From NCBI RefSeq assembly GCF_018919215.1, contig NZ_JAHLQK010000002.1:372001-436000 (forward strand): a stretch of 64,000 bases of DNA. The letters run 5' to 3'. Shown in pieces: positions 7,725-17,256 of this stretch (position 1 is the first letter of the stretch; each line of letters starts with the position of its first letter). The translations under genes and the position numbers were made by a program. The DNA is from Alkaliphilus flagellatus. Lineage in GTDB: Bacteria > Bacillota > Clostridia > Peptostreptococcales > Natronincolaceae. The notes beneath the pieces were generated by a model. The model did no database searches. It saw nothing but the letters and a program-made list of their open reading frames with translations, and was not told where the DNA came from.

Positions 7725-9392
7725 ATGAGAAGGCAAAATGGGATTACTGTTGAAGATGTTTTAAAAATGGAATGTATGGAAAAGTGCAAGCTAATTGCAG
7801 GATTTAATGGGTTGCATAATACAGTTTCAAAGGTAAATATTATGGCAGATCCAGAAATTTTAGATTGGGTAGACCAAGGAGAATTTTTGCTAACTACAGC
7901 GTATTCCTTTAAACTTGGAGGATTAGAAGAACAAAAATTATTTATAAAAGAATGTGCAAACAAAGGGTTAGCAGGTATAGGAATAAAGATATATCCATAT
8001 TTAGAGTCCTTTCCAATTGAAATTATTGAACTGGCCAACGGACTAAATCTTCCCATTATAGACTTATACTATGGAACTCCCTTTAGTGATATAATGACAC
8101 CTGTTTTTAAGGAGATTTTTAACAAACAGACATCTTTGCTGCAAAGATTAGAAAGAGTCCACGAGCAATTGATGGATGTAGTACTAGAAGGTGGAACTAT
8201 AGGGGATATTGGAAGGGTAACCTGTGAAAATTTAAGAAATCCTCTTATAATTAAGATTGGGTTTCCGGATCAATGGTTTTTGCAATTGGAATCTATTGAT
8301 AATATCACTAAAAATATTCTATTTGAAAATGCAAAAAAATTTTACGATCCCAATTCTACAAAAAGTGCCGAAAGAAAGTTTAACGAAGGAATAGAAATAA
8401 TCGAAGGGAAGCCCATCCGGAGGATGGTAATGCCTATTGTTCTAAAAGACAGTATATATGGGCATATTTTTTCCTGGGCTATTAATACTCCATTGGGGGG
8501 ATTTGATCTTTCTGTATTAGAAAATGCATCAACTATAATTTCCTTAGAAATATTAAAGCAACTTTCTGTAAGGGATGTTGAAAATAGATATAGATCGGAA
8601 TTTTTGGAAGACCTACTTTCTATGGAGGAGAAAAGAAAGGAAAAGGCAGAGGAACGAGCTCATTTATTTAAGCTAGATATTAATGACACCTTCATTATAG
8701 TGTTGATACATACTGATGAGAAAGAAGAAATTATGGTTGATAATTTTGACCATAGATTAGTAACCTTATATAGTGCCTTGGAAGGGTTAATAGAAGAGTA
8801 TAGTTTAAAAGGTTTCGTTGCTAGGAGAACTGATAGCGTATATATGTTATTGGCTTTTCATAATAAAAATAAAATAGATTCTACTATTAAATCATTTAGT
8901 AGCAATTTGGAAAACTTATTAAAGAAGAAATTTGAAAAACTTAACTATAAAATAGGAATAGGAAGAGCTTATGAAGGTTTAAGAGAGGTACATAAAAGCT
9001 ATATGGACTCTTTAAAGGCTATACAAGCTGTGGAAATATTAAATGAAAAATCTTTAGTATTTTTTGAAGATCTGGGTGTATATAAAATACTTTTTCAAGA
9101 TCATTTGTGTGATGAGCTAGATAGATTCTATAATATGACTATTAAGCCACTTGCAGCCTATGATGAAAAAAAATCGACAGAATTAATTAAAACCCTAGAA
9201 GCTTATTTTATGTACAATGGCAATTTAAAAAAGATTTCAGAAGTACTTTTCACCCACTACAATACTACGCTTTATCGAATTGAACGGATACAGAAAATTA
9301 CAGGTCTAAACCTAGAAAACTCAGAACATAGGCTGAACCTGCAAATAGGGCTTAAAATCAAAAAGTTACTAGATAATATACCTAAAAACTAG
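7725..9392 (+). CDS. PucR-family transcriptional regulator
   Basis: 555 residues. The N-terminal about 125 residues match the PucR ligand-binding domain (ITVEDVLKMECMEKCKLIAGFNGL, followed by MADPEILDWVDQGEFLLTTAYSF). A central GGDEF-like (CdaR-type) region follows, and the C-terminal 60 residues form the PucR helix-turn-helix (ISEVLFTHYNTTLYRIERIQ). PucR of Bacillus controls purine use; many homologues control amino-acid or amine use. It stands alone between a terminator and a chemoreceptor gene. The cyclodeaminase upstream and the ABC importer downstream are possible targets, by position only. Confidence 0.9.
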   Translation: MRRQNGITVEDVLKMECMEKCKLIAGFNGLHNTVSKVNIMADPEILDWVDQGEFLLTTAYSFKLGGLEEQKLFIKECANKGLAGIGIKIYPYLESFPIEIIELANGLNLPIIDLYYGTPFSDIMTPVFKEIFNKQTSLLQRLERVHEQLMDVVLEGGTIGDIGRVTCENLRNPLIIKIGFPDQWFLQLESIDNITKNILFENAKKFYDPNSTKSAERKFNEGIEIIEGKPIRRMVMPIVLKDSIYGHIFSWAINTPLGGFDLSVLENASTIISLEILKQLSVRDVENRYRSEFLEDLLSMEEKRKEKAEERAHLFKLDINDTFIIVLIHTDEKEEIMVDNFDHRLVTLYSALEGLIEEYSLKGFVARRTDSVYMLLAFHNKNKIDSTIKSFSSNLENLLKKKFEKLNYKIGIGRAYEGLREVHKSYMDSLKAIQAVEILNEKSLVFFEDLGVYKILFQDHLCDELDRFYNMTIKPLAAYDEKKSTELIKTLEAYFMYNGNLKKISEVLFTHYNTTLYRIERIQKITGLNLENSEHRLNLQIGLKIKKLLDNIPKN

Positions 9393-9460
9393 TCTGAAAA
9401 TACTGATATTTCGATAAGTGATTTTAATAAAGTTATTTTGTGGAAGAGTCGATAAAATTG

Positions 9461-9488
9461 TAAAGATATTTAGCAAATCCGCCGATAT
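9461..9488 (+). promoter_or_regulatory. Sigma-D (sigma-28) type promoter for chemoreceptor
   Basis: TAAAGATA at 9461 and GCCGATAT at 9481-9488, with 16 bases between TAAA and GCCGATAT. This is close to the flagellar/chemotaxis sigma-D consensus (TAAA, about 15 bases, GCCGATAT). It lies 36 bases before the chemoreceptor start, where such a promoter is expected. Confidence 0.75.
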
Positions 9489-9524
9489 ATATTAAATAAC
9501 GAATAATGGGGGGGGTTTGACAAC

Positions 9525-11525
9525 ATGAAAAGTATACGAAATAAATTAATTGTTATCTTTACACTAATATTACTAATTACATCATTAGCATTAGGCGTTG
9601 TATCTATTCAAACTGCTTCAAATAGGCTTATTGATCAGGAGAGTGAGTTCTTAGAAACTCTATCTATAGAAGCCTCAAAGTATATTGAAGCAAGAACCAA
9701 TCAACAATTAAGCCACAATGAAACATTAGCAGCCAATATGCATTTAATCGACAGTCTATCCTGGGAGAAGAAGGTAGATTTTTTTGAAAGGGAAGCAAAA
9801 AGGGCAGGTTATAATAATTTTGCTATAGTAGATTTGAGTGGTAATTCAACTACTATAGATGATGAAATGATTAATTTTAATGTAAGTAATAGAGATTATT
9901 TCAAAAAGGCATTGTCTGGAGTATCTGCTATATCCGATGTTATAATTAGTAATGCAGATAATGATACAATAATTGTATATTCATCTCCAATTATTCAAAA
10001 TGGACAAGTAATAGGAGTATTAAATGGTGCTAGAAAAGGAGATATACTGAGCGAGATTGTAAGTGAAATGAATTATAGAGAAACTGGAGGTTTCTTTATA
10101 GTAAATGAAAATGGAACCATTGTAGGAGATGAGGATAGGGATTTGGTTATGCAACAGTATAATCCGATAGAAGAATCGAAAAATGATCCAGCTTCAGAAT
10201 CTTTAGCTAATTTTATTAAAAGTAGTATTTCAGAAAAAACATCTGGAAAAGGAAATTATACATATAAAGGAACAGAAAAAATGGCAGCCTTTGCTCCAAT
10301 AGGTAATAGTGGATGGACTATATTTGTAGGGATAGATAAACAAGAAGTATTATCAGGTGTAAATCAACTAAGAAATAATTTAGGTTTGTTTACATTAATT
10401 GCAATTGTATTAGGAGGATTAATCACATTTTTTGTTAGCAAAGGTATTGCAACGCCAATTGTATTGCTTACAGGTTTTGCACAGAAGGTGGCTAACTTAG
10501 ATATTACTGAAGATGTAGAAAATAAACTTCTTCTGAGAAAGGATGAAATAGGAGAACTAGGTCGTGCATTTAAAGAAATAATATACAGTTTGAGAGAATT
10601 TATAAAAAATGTATCCTATAATTCTGAGCACCTAGCATCCTCTTCGGAAGAGTTAACCGCTGTTACTCAACAGTTAGTTGTGACATCAGAAGAAGTAGGC
10701 AGAACTATTGAAGAAATTGCAAAAGGGGCAAATGATCAGGCCAAGGATACTGAAGAAGGTGCAATTAATATTGATGAATTAGGTAAGCAAATATTCAAAA
10801 ATCATCAAGATATTTTGAATTTAAGTAGTGCATCGGAAGAAGTAAATATTCTAAAGGATGAAGGTTTAAATATATTAACTGATCTTGTAGAAAAAAACAC
10901 AGAGTGTAACATGGCTATGAAGGAAGTAGGAGAAATTATTGCTAATACGAATAAAAGTGCGGAAAAAATAGAAGTCGCTAGTGAAATGATTAAAAATATA
11001 ACAGAACAGACTAATTTATTGGCATTAAATGCAGCAATTGAGGCGGCACGGGCAGGAGAAGCTGGTAAGGGATTTGCGGTAGTGGCAGATGAAATAAGAA
11101 AGCTATCCGAACAATCCAATCAATTTACACAACAAATTACTGATATAGTGGTAGATTTAACTAATAAAACTGGTGAAGCTGTAAATACTATGGGCGAAGT
11201 TGATAAAATAGTTATGTCTCAAACTGAGAGTGTAGAACTAACGAATATTAAATTTGAGGGAATTGCTGATGCGATAGACAAAGTAAAGGAAGCAATAGAA
11301 GATATTAATCAATCTGGAAATGAGATGGATAGAAAAAAAGAAAGTATTATAGAGACTATCCAAAATCTATCAGCAATATCTGAGGAAAATGCAGCAGGAA
11401 CAGAAGAAGCAGCAGCATCTGTAGAAGAGCAAATAGCATCTATAGAAGAAATTGCTAATGCTAGTGAATCTTTAGCAAAGCTTGCTGAAGAAATGCAGGA
11501 GAGTATTTCTAAATTTAAATATTAG
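9525..11525 (+). CDS. Methyl-accepting chemotaxis protein with dCache sensor
   Basis: 666 residues. One transmembrane helix near residues 8-28, an extracellular dCache-type sensor (about 35-280), a second helix (about 285-305), a HAMP linker, and a long coiled-coil signalling domain. The hairpin tip is the classic [34 protein letters not shown] segment near residue 495, where CheA and CheW bind. It ends with SISKFKY, as in many clostridial receptors. The ribosome-binding site lies within a run of eight Gs. A sigma-D-type promoter is visible upstream, which fits motility control. Confidence 0.95.
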   Translation: MKSIRNKLIVIFTLILLITSLALGVVSIQTASNRLIDQESEFLETLSIEASKYIEARTNQQLSHNETLAANMHLIDSLSWEKKVDFFEREAKRAGYNNFAIVDLSGNSTTIDDEMINFNVSNRDYFKKALSGVSAISDVIISNADNDTIIVYSSPIIQNGQVIGVLNGARKGDILSEIVSEMNYRETGGFFIVNENGTIVGDEDRDLVMQQYNPIEESKNDPASESLANFIKSSISEKTSGKGNYTYKGTEKMAAFAPIGNSGWTIFVGIDKQEVLSGVNQLRNNLGLFTLIAIVLGGLITFFVSKGIATPIVLLTGFAQKVANLDITEDVENKLLLRKDEIGELGRAFKEIIYSLREFIKNVSYNSEHLASSSEELTAVTQQLVVTSEEVGRTIEEIAKGANDQAKDTEEGAINIDELGKQIFKNHQDILNLSSASEEVNILKDEGLNILTDLVEKNTECNMAMKEVGEIIANTNKSAEKIEVASEMIKNITEQTNLLALNAAIEAARAGEAGKGFAVVADEIRKLSEQSNQFTQQITDIVVDLTNKTGEAVNTMGEVDKIVMSQTESVELTNIKFEGIADAIDKVKEAIEDINQSGNEMDRKKESIIETIQNLSAISEENAAGTEEAAASVEEQIASIEEIANASESLAKLAEEMQESISKFKY

Positions 11526-11546
11526 GAGTTAAATAAATATTCTCTG

Positions 11547-11575
11547 TTGACATAATAATAACATTTGGTTATAAT
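11547..11575 (+). promoter_or_regulatory. Consensus sigma-A promoter of the MATE leader
   Basis: A perfect TTGACA (11547-11552), a 17-base spacer and a perfect TATAAT (11570-11575). Predicted start near 11582, about 112 bases before the MATE start codon, giving a leader that contains a terminator-like hairpin. Confidence 0.85.
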
Positions 11576-11615
11576 ACATAAGTAGATTTTTCCAAAATCA
11601 TAATTGATAAATAAT

Positions 11616-11671
11616 CAGAAGCACATGGGCAGCTTTATAAAACACCCAGTTGCTTCTGTTTTTTTATTTTT
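11616..11671 (+). terminator. Terminator/attenuator hairpin in the MATE leader
   Basis: The 8-base stem CAGAAGCA / TGCTTCTG (11616-11623 with 11651-11658), a 2x2 internal loop, then TGGG/CCCA, followed by TTTTTTTATTTTT. It lies after the consensus promoter at 11547 and before the MATE ribosome-binding site, so it may act as an attenuator and not only as the terminator of the chemoreceptor gene. Confidence 0.7.
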
Positions 11672-11693
11672 GTAGGCAGAGGAGGAATAAGAT

Positions 11694-13055
11694 ATGAAGA
11701 AACTACTAAAAGATAAGAAATTTTTTATTTTATTATTTACACTAGCTTTACCGATTACTTTTCAAAATCTGATCAGTTCATCCCTTAATCTAATTGATAA
11801 TTTGATGATTGGTAAGCTAGGAGAAACAGAAATTGCTGCTGTAGGCTTAATCAATCAGTTCTTTTTTATTTTTATGTTATGTTTATCTGGTATTAATGCT
11901 GGAGCCAGTATATTTATGTCTCAATATTGGGGAAAAAAGAATATAGATAGAATAAAAAAGGTATTAGGTTTAAATATTATATTAGGGTTATTAACAGCTA
12001 TTGTATTTTCAATTGTGGGGCTGGTATTTCCTAGTTTTGTAATTAAAGTGTTTACTAAAGATCAACATGTTATTGCTTTAGGTACTACTTATTTAAGATT
12101 TGTTGCTGCTAGTTTTATTATGACAAGTATTACACAAGCATATTCTACTGCATTGAGAAGTACAGAACAACCAAATACTCCGATGTATGCTAGCTTAATA
12201 GGGGTTGCTTGTAATGCTATTTTAAACTGGGTATTAATTTTTGGAAACTTGGGCTTTCCCGCCATGGGTGTTAAGGGTGCAGCTATAGCTACAACTATAG
12301 CGAGAGGAGCGGAAATGCTTTACGTTTTAAGCAGAGTATATGGGGTTAATAATATTATTAGTGTAAAGCTTAGAGAAATATTTAGCTTTAATAGAGAATT
12401 TGTAATGGTATACTTTAGGACATCCTATTCAGTAATTATAAATGAAATTATATGGGCTTTAGGTATGACAGCCTATTCAGTTGTTTATGCTAAAATAAGT
12501 ATTAGTGCTGTAGCTGGGATGCAAATTGCAACTACAATAAGTAATATTTTTATGGTAGTATGTATTGGTTTAGCTAGTGCCTCTGCTATAATGATAGGAA
12601 CTCAGATTGGGGCAGAGAATGAAGATATAGCTAAGGACTATGCATTTAAACTAGGAGTATTATCACCTTTTATTGGAATATTGATAGGAATAGGTATATG
12701 GGTTTCTGCTCCTTTTATTTTACAATCCTTTAATATTAGCCATACAACATATGAATCGACCCTTATGGTTTTAAGAATTATGGCAGTATTTTGTCCACTA
12801 CGCTTCTTTAATGTTCTTATGATAATTGGTGTATTTAGAGGCGGAGGAGATACAACATATTCTATGATAGTCCAGGGAGTTACCCTATGGCTATATGCAA
12901 TTCCACTTTCATTTGTTGCCGCAGTCTATTTTAAAGTATCATTGCCTATGGTATACTTTATTATCTGTACAGAAGAAATTATAAAAGCAATCTTTGAGGT
13001 TAAAAGATTTTTATCGAATAAATGGATGTGCAATGTAATTGAACAAGTTGCATAG
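11694..13055 (+). CDS. MATE family efflux transporter
   Basis: 453 residues with about 12 transmembrane helices in two homologous halves. The N-terminus (ALPITFQNLISSSLNLIDNLMIGKLGETEIAAVGL) and the RGGGDTTYS motif near residue 382 are typical of the MATE/NorM multidrug and organic-cation exporters. These use a Na+ or H+ gradient. It has an AGAGGAGG ribosome-binding site and its own consensus promoter. The leader between promoter and gene contains a terminator-like hairpin. Two other MATE genes lie in the window (50532 and 54338); the one at 54338 is the closer relative (shared IDNLMIGK-type and FGNLGFPAMGVKGAA-type segments). Substrate unknown. Confidence 0.93.
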   Translation: MKKLLKDKKFFILLFTLALPITFQNLISSSLNLIDNLMIGKLGETEIAAVGLINQFFFIFMLCLSGINAGASIFMSQYWGKKNIDRIKKVLGLNIILGLLTAIVFSIVGLVFPSFVIKVFTKDQHVIALGTTYLRFVAASFIMTSITQAYSTALRSTEQPNTPMYASLIGVACNAILNWVLIFGNLGFPAMGVKGAAIATTIARGAEMLYVLSRVYGVNNIISVKLREIFSFNREFVMVYFRTSYSVIINEIIWALGMTAYSVVYAKISISAVAGMQIATTISNIFMVVCIGLASASAIMIGTQIGAENEDIAKDYAFKLGVLSPFIGILIGIGIWVSAPFILQSFNISHTTYESTLMVLRIMAVFCPLRFFNVLMIIGVFRGGGDTTYSMIVQGVTLWLYAIPLSFVAAVYFKVSLPMVYFIICTEEIIKAIFEVKRFLSNKWMCNVIEQVA

Positions 13056-13094
13056 CAATAAAAGGCTAAAATTATTATAAACATTTAAAAATAT

Positions 13095-13140
13095 ATAAAT
13101 CACCTAGTATCTATTTTAAAATAGATACTAGGTGATTTAT
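13095..13140. terminator. Perfect 46-base palindromic terminator
   Basis: Two 23-base arms meet without a spacer (arms 13095-13117 and 13118-13140). The stem contains CACCTAGTATCTATTTT and ends in A/T runs, so it can stop transcription in either direction. It closes the MATE unit. Confidence 0.8.
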
Positions 13141-13370
13141 TAATATTTAATTTCTATAGTTCTATTTAAAAGAATATAAGAATAGAAATAAGAAAAGGAC
13201 AGACTAATTAAATTAACTAAACACTTTCTCTATATAAGAAATTATCAGAATATTTAAAATTATGGAATTTCAAATTTGCATATTGTTTCCTATATCTACT
13301 CTCTTGATATTTATATGAAATAGCAAACCCTGTAGAAAGTGTTAAGTTAAAAAAGAAATTATTAAAGGGG
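13141..13370 (+). other. Long AT-rich leader of the DUF3798 gene
   Basis: 230 bases without a credible gene. Two complementary 10-base segments, AACACTTTCT (13220-13229) and AGAAAGTGTT (13334-13343), could close a structure of about 124 bases just before the ribosome-binding site. No known riboswitch class was recognised inside it. Confidence 0.4.
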
Positions 13371-14495
13371 ATGAAAATTTTGAAAAGATTTTTAGTGTTA
13401 CTAGTAGCATTAATTATGATTTTGAGCCTAGCAGCTTGTGGGAACAAGCAAGGCACAGCGGCAGTACCTAAATATAAAATAGGTATTATGTCTGGTACGG
13501 TATCTCAAGGTGAAGAGGAGTTTAGAGCGGCTGAAAATATGAAGGCAAAATACGGTGATATGATTGTTACCAGTACGTATCCAGATCGCTTTATGCAAGA
13601 GCAGGAAACTACGATTACTAATATGATGGCTATGGCATCTGACCCAGATGTAAAAGCTATTGTTATGACTCAAGCTGTACCAGGTGCAGCAGCAGCTGTT
13701 GACAGAGTTAGAGAGATTAGACCAGATATGCTATTTATATTAGGATCCCCCCAAGAAGATCAAGATGTTATTGCATCTAAGGGTGATATTGTACTGAACA
13801 CAGATGATTTAGGTAGAGGAGAACAAATAGCAGAGCATGCTTATAATATGGGTGCAAAAACTTTAGTCCACTACACATTCCCAAGACATATGTCTATTGA
13901 ATTCTTAGCTGTAAGAAGAGATAGAATGAAGGCTAAGGCAGAAGAACTAGGTATGAAATTTGTGCAAGAGGATGCCCCAGACCCAACAGGTGATGCAGGA
14001 GTTCCTGGAACACAACAATTCATTATTGAAGATGTGCCAAGAAAAATTGCTGAATATGGTAAAGATACAGCCTTCTTTGCTACTAATTGTGCTATGATGG
14101 AACCTCTTATTAGACAAAGTGTAGAAGGTGGAGCTATATTCCCAGTACAATGTTGTCCGTCTCCTTATCATGCAATGCCAGCTGCACTAGGTATTGCTGT
14201 TCCTGATGAAAAGGCGGGGGATTTAAGTTATATAATCGATGAAATAGGCAAGAAAGTTGAAGAAGCTGGAATGAAAGGAAGAGTTGCTACTTGGCCAGTT
14301 CCTGTAAACATGATGTTTATTGAAGGTGGAGTAGAATATGCTAGAGCTTACTTAGAAGGTAAGACAAATGGAAAAGTGGATAAAGAAAAACTTGTTGAAG
14401 TTCTAGAAAAAATAGCAGGTGCTTCTGTTCAATTAACAGAGTATGAAGGTCATAACAACTATTTCCTATATCTTTCAGATCATATTATTTTTTAA
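13371..14495 (+). CDS. DUF3798 lipoprotein, putative ABC substrate-binding protein
   Basis: 374 residues. A lipoprotein signal peptide ending in LSLAAC makes it a membrane-anchored extracellular protein. The mature part resembles periplasmic-binding-protein type 1 folds and matches the DUF3798 family (YKIGIMSGTVSQGEEEFRAAE; NTDDLGRGEQIAEHAY). It directly precedes genes for an ABC ATPase and two permeases of the sugar/nucleoside type, so it very likely supplies ligand to that importer. AAAGGGG touches the ATG at 13371, while a TTG at 13380 is spaced 8 bases from it; the TTG start (371 residues) is therefore more likely. Ligand unknown. Confidence 0.85.
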   Translation: MKILKRFLVLLVALIMILSLAACGNKQGTAAVPKYKIGIMSGTVSQGEEEFRAAENMKAKYGDMIVTSTYPDRFMQEQETTITNMMAMASDPDVKAIVMTQAVPGAAAAVDRVREIRPDMLFILGSPQEDQDVIASKGDIVLNTDDLGRGEQIAEHAYNMGAKTLVHYTFPRHMSIEFLAVRRDRMKAKAEELGMKFVQEDAPDPTGDAGVPGTQQFIIEDVPRKIAEYGKDTAFFATNCAMMEPLIRQSVEGGAIFPVQCCPSPYHAMPAALGIAVPDEKAGDLSYIIDEIGKKVEEAGMKGRVATWPVPVNMMFIEGGVEYARAYLEGKTNGKVDKEKLVEVLEKIAGASVQLTEYEGHNNYFLYLSDHIIF

Positions 14496-14537
14496 CCTTC
14501 TAGAAAAGTGTAAATTTTAAAAATTAAATTTCTACCT

Positions 14538-14566
14538 ACAAGATTGCCAGTAGATGGCAATCTTGT
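14538..14566 (+). terminator. Intercistronic hairpin between binding protein and ABC ATPase
   Basis: A perfect 12-base stem ACAAGATTGCCA / TGGCAATCTTGT with a 5-base loop. No T-run follows, so it is more likely a partial terminator or an mRNA-end stabiliser, giving more binding protein than transporter. Confidence 0.6.
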
Positions 14567-14608
14567 ACTATTAATTCCTTATGAGTAATAACAAAGGAGG
14601 TATAAGCG

Positions 14609-16213
14609 TTGGAAAAGGAAGAGTATGTATTACAGATGAATAATATTGCAAAGGAATATTACGGAACCCGTGTGCTAAAAGGGGTGGATTTATGCGTTAA
14701 ACCAGGAGAAATCCATGCTCTGTTAGGTGAAAATGGAGCAGGTAAGTCTACATTAATGAATATACTTTTTGGAATGTCTGTAATTCACTCAACAGGCGGG
14801 TTTGAAGGGGATGTGCTAATAGATAATGAAATTACCCATGTTAAGTCCCCTATAGAGGCTATGGAGCTAGGTATTGGTATGGTACATCAAGAATTTATGT
14901 TAATACCAGGATATTCAATTACTGAAAACATAAAGCTTAATAGAGAAATAAATAAGGATAATTTTATAAATAAATTTTTAGGGTCAAAATTAAAGATATT
15001 GGATTTTAAAAATATGAGTAAGGATGCTAGAGCAGCCCTAGATACGGTAGGAATGGATGTGGATGAGTGGGTAAAGGTCGCAGGATTACCTGTTGGCTAT
15101 ATGCAGTTCATTGAAATAGCAAGGGAACTGGATAAGAAGAATTTAAAAATTATTGTATTTGATGAACCTACTGCCGTTCTTACAGAAAGCGAAGCCAGTA
15201 GACTTTTGAAGGCTATGAAAAAAATTGCTGACTCTGGGATTGCGATTCTTTTTATTACCCATAGACTAGAAGAGGTAATGGAAGTAGCTGATAATATAAC
15301 TATTTTACGGGATGGAGAACTTGTAGCAAAGGTTAAAAAGCAAGATACTAATCCATTAGAACTTGCAGAGTTAATGGTTGGAAGAAAAATAGATGGAATT
15401 TTAAACAATACTACTAGTAGTATCCAGAATAAAAGTACAATATTATCTATTAAAAACTTAACTGTACATATGCCTGGCGAAGAAGTAAAGGGAGTGAACC
15501 TAGATATTAAAGAAGGTGAGATTTTAGGAATTGGAGGTTTGGCGGGTCAAGGAAAGATTGGTATTGCTAATGGAGTTATGGGACTGTATCCTGCTAGTGG
15601 AGAAGTTTATTTAAAGGAGAGAGAGCTTAAGTTAGGTGATCCTAAGGAAGCTCTTAAAAATAATTTAGCTTTTGTATCTGAAGATAGAAGGGGCACAGGC
15701 TTGCTTTTGGACTCATCTATCGAATTAAATATTGTTATTACAGCTATGCATAATCAAAGAAAGTATATTAAAAATTATGGACCATTTACTCAAATAAAAT
15801 CAAAGGAAATTAGGGAATATAGTTTAAAAATGATAAAGGATTTAGATATTAGATGTACTGGCCCAACTCAGATTACAAGAAGGTTAAGTGGAGGAAATCA
15901 ACAAAAAGTTTGTATTGCTAGAGCTCTTACATTAGAGCCTACTATTTTATTTATTTCTGAGCCTACTAGAGGGATAGATGTTGGGGCTAAAAAATTAGTT
16001 TTAGAAACATTAGTTAAGCTTAATAAGGAATTAGGAATGACAATAGTTATGACTTCTAGTGAGCTTTCTGAATTAAGATCAATATGTAATAGAATAGCTA
16101 TCGTAACCGAAGGTAAAATACAAGGTATATTAAAACCAGATGACAGTGATGCTAACTATGGGTTGATGATGGCAGGCAATAAGTTGGAAACCCTTAGCAA
16201 AGGAGTTGAATAA
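14609..16213 (+). CDS. Sugar/nucleoside-type ABC transporter ATP-binding protein (two domains)
   Basis: 534 residues, TTG start behind AAAGGAGG. Two fused ABC domains as in RbsA, MglA and the BMP-associated nucleoside importers. The first has an intact Walker A (GENGAGKST, near residue 42), and the FDEPTAVLTESE Walker B region. The second has the degenerate Walker A usual in this class (GLAGQGKIG, near 310) and a strong signature, LSGGNQQKV. It energises import by the two permeases encoded directly downstream. Translation is nearly coupled: the next ribosome-binding site lies inside its last codons. Confidence 0.93.
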   Translation: MEKEEYVLQMNNIAKEYYGTRVLKGVDLCVKPGEIHALLGENGAGKSTLMNILFGMSVIHSTGGFEGDVLIDNEITHVKSPIEAMELGIGMVHQEFMLIPGYSITENIKLNREINKDNFINKFLGSKLKILDFKNMSKDARAALDTVGMDVDEWVKVAGLPVGYMQFIEIARELDKKNLKIIVFDEPTAVLTESEASRLLKAMKKIADSGIAILFITHRLEEVMEVADNITILRDGELVAKVKKQDTNPLELAELMVGRKIDGILNNTTSSIQNKSTILSIKNLTVHMPGEEVKGVNLDIKEGEILGIGGLAGQGKIGIANGVMGLYPASGEVYLKERELKLGDPKEALKNNLAFVSEDRRGTGLLLDSSIELNIVITAMHNQRKYIKNYGPFTQIKSKEIREYSLKMIKDLDIRCTGPTQITRRLSGGNQQKVCIARALTLEPTILFISEPTRGIDVGAKKLVLETLVKLNKELGMTIVMTSSELSELRSICNRIAIVTEGKIQGILKPDDSDANYGLMMAGNKLETLSKGVE

Positions 16214-16214
16214 A

Positions 16215-17255
16215 TTGAAAGAGAGAGTAAAGCAATTTATTGAAAAGTTTGGTCTTCCTCGAATTATTATTGTAGGGTTTTTAATTTTTCTTTCTATTTT
16301 AGCAGCTATTGTGAAAATACCTTTTGGAGAATTAATTAAAGATTCCTTAGTTAGAACAGGAATGAATGGTGTATTAGTCTTAGCCATGGTTCCAGGTATA
16401 TTAAGTGGTGTGGGATTGAATTTTGGCCTGCCTTTAGGAATACTTTGTGGTCTTTTAGGTGGACTTATAAGTATAGAGCTAAACCTTTCCGGAGGGATAG
16501 GATTTTTTGCAGCTGTATTGTTTTCTATACCACTTGCTGCAATAGTTGGATTTGGATACGGTTGGCTTTTAAATAAGGTAAAGGGCTCAGAAATGATGGT
16601 AGCAACATATGTAGGGTTTTCAGCGGTATCTTTAATGAGTATCGGTTGGATGATTCTACCCTTTAAGAGTCCAGAAATGGCTTGGCCTATAGGTAAGGGT
16701 GTCAGAACTACCATATCCCTAGCAGGTAGATTTGATAAAATATTAAATGATTTTGCAACTTTTAATATAGGTAGTATAACTATTCCTACGGGCTTAATTT
16801 TATTCACATTAGCTCTTTGTGGTATTGTTTGGATTTTTCTAAGAAGTAAAACAGGTGTTGCCATGAAGGCTGCGGGGGATAATCCTAGATTTGCTATGGC
16901 AGCTGGAATTAATGTTAACAAACATAGAATAATAGGTACAATATTGTCCACTATTTTAGGGGCAATAGGTATTATAGTTTACTCTCAAAGTTTTGGTTTC
17001 CTTCAATTATATCAAGCACCGATGTTTATGGGCTTTGCAGCTGTAGCTGCTATATTAATTGGTGGAGCTACTGTAAAAAAGGCATCAATCTCTAATGTGT
17101 TAATAGGAACCTTTCTATTTCAATCTCTTTTAGTTGTTGCATTGCCAGTTGCAAATAAAATTATGACCTTAGGAAGCCTAGCGGAAATAACAAGAATTAT
17201 AGTAAGTAATGGTATAATTTTATATGCACTTACACAAGTTCGTGGAGGTGAATAA
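16215..17255 (+). CDS. ABC transporter permease (BPD_transp_2 type)
   Basis: 346 residues from the TTG at 16215; that codon has AGGAG at 16201-16205 nine bases upstream, whereas a possible TTG at 16206 touches the Shine-Dalgarno sequence. About eight to nine helices. The KGSEMMVATYVGFSAV and GDNPRFAMAAGINVNKHRIIGT segments are typical of permeases of sugar and nucleoside importers of the RbsC/BmpC type. With the next gene it would form the membrane channel. It shares order and style with the following permease (GVRTTI and GINxNKxR motifs are in both), so the pair arose by duplication. Confidence 0.9.
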   Translation: MKERVKQFIEKFGLPRIIIVGFLIFLSILAAIVKIPFGELIKDSLVRTGMNGVLVLAMVPGILSGVGLNFGLPLGILCGLLGGLISIELNLSGGIGFFAAVLFSIPLAAIVGFGYGWLLNKVKGSEMMVATYVGFSAVSLMSIGWMILPFKSPEMAWPIGKGVRTTISLAGRFDKILNDFATFNIGSITIPTGLILFTLALCGIVWIFLRSKTGVAMKAAGDNPRFAMAAGINVNKHRIIGTILSTILGAIGIIVYSQSFGFLQLYQAPMFMGFAAVAAILIGGATVKKASISNVLIGTFLFQSLLVVALPVANKIMTLGSLAEITRIIVSNGIILYALTQVRGGE

Positions 17256-17256
17256 T

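Noticed and set aside
13095-13140. The 46-base perfect palindrome as an attachment site or mobile-element end
   Set aside because: No integrase, transposase or second copy was found; its A/T-flanked position right after a gene fits a terminator.
16130-16951. A 273-codon open frame on the minus strand opposite the first ABC permease
   Set aside because: Its product is Pro/Ile-rich without domains and it has no ribosome-binding site; it is the antisense shadow of a clear permease gene.
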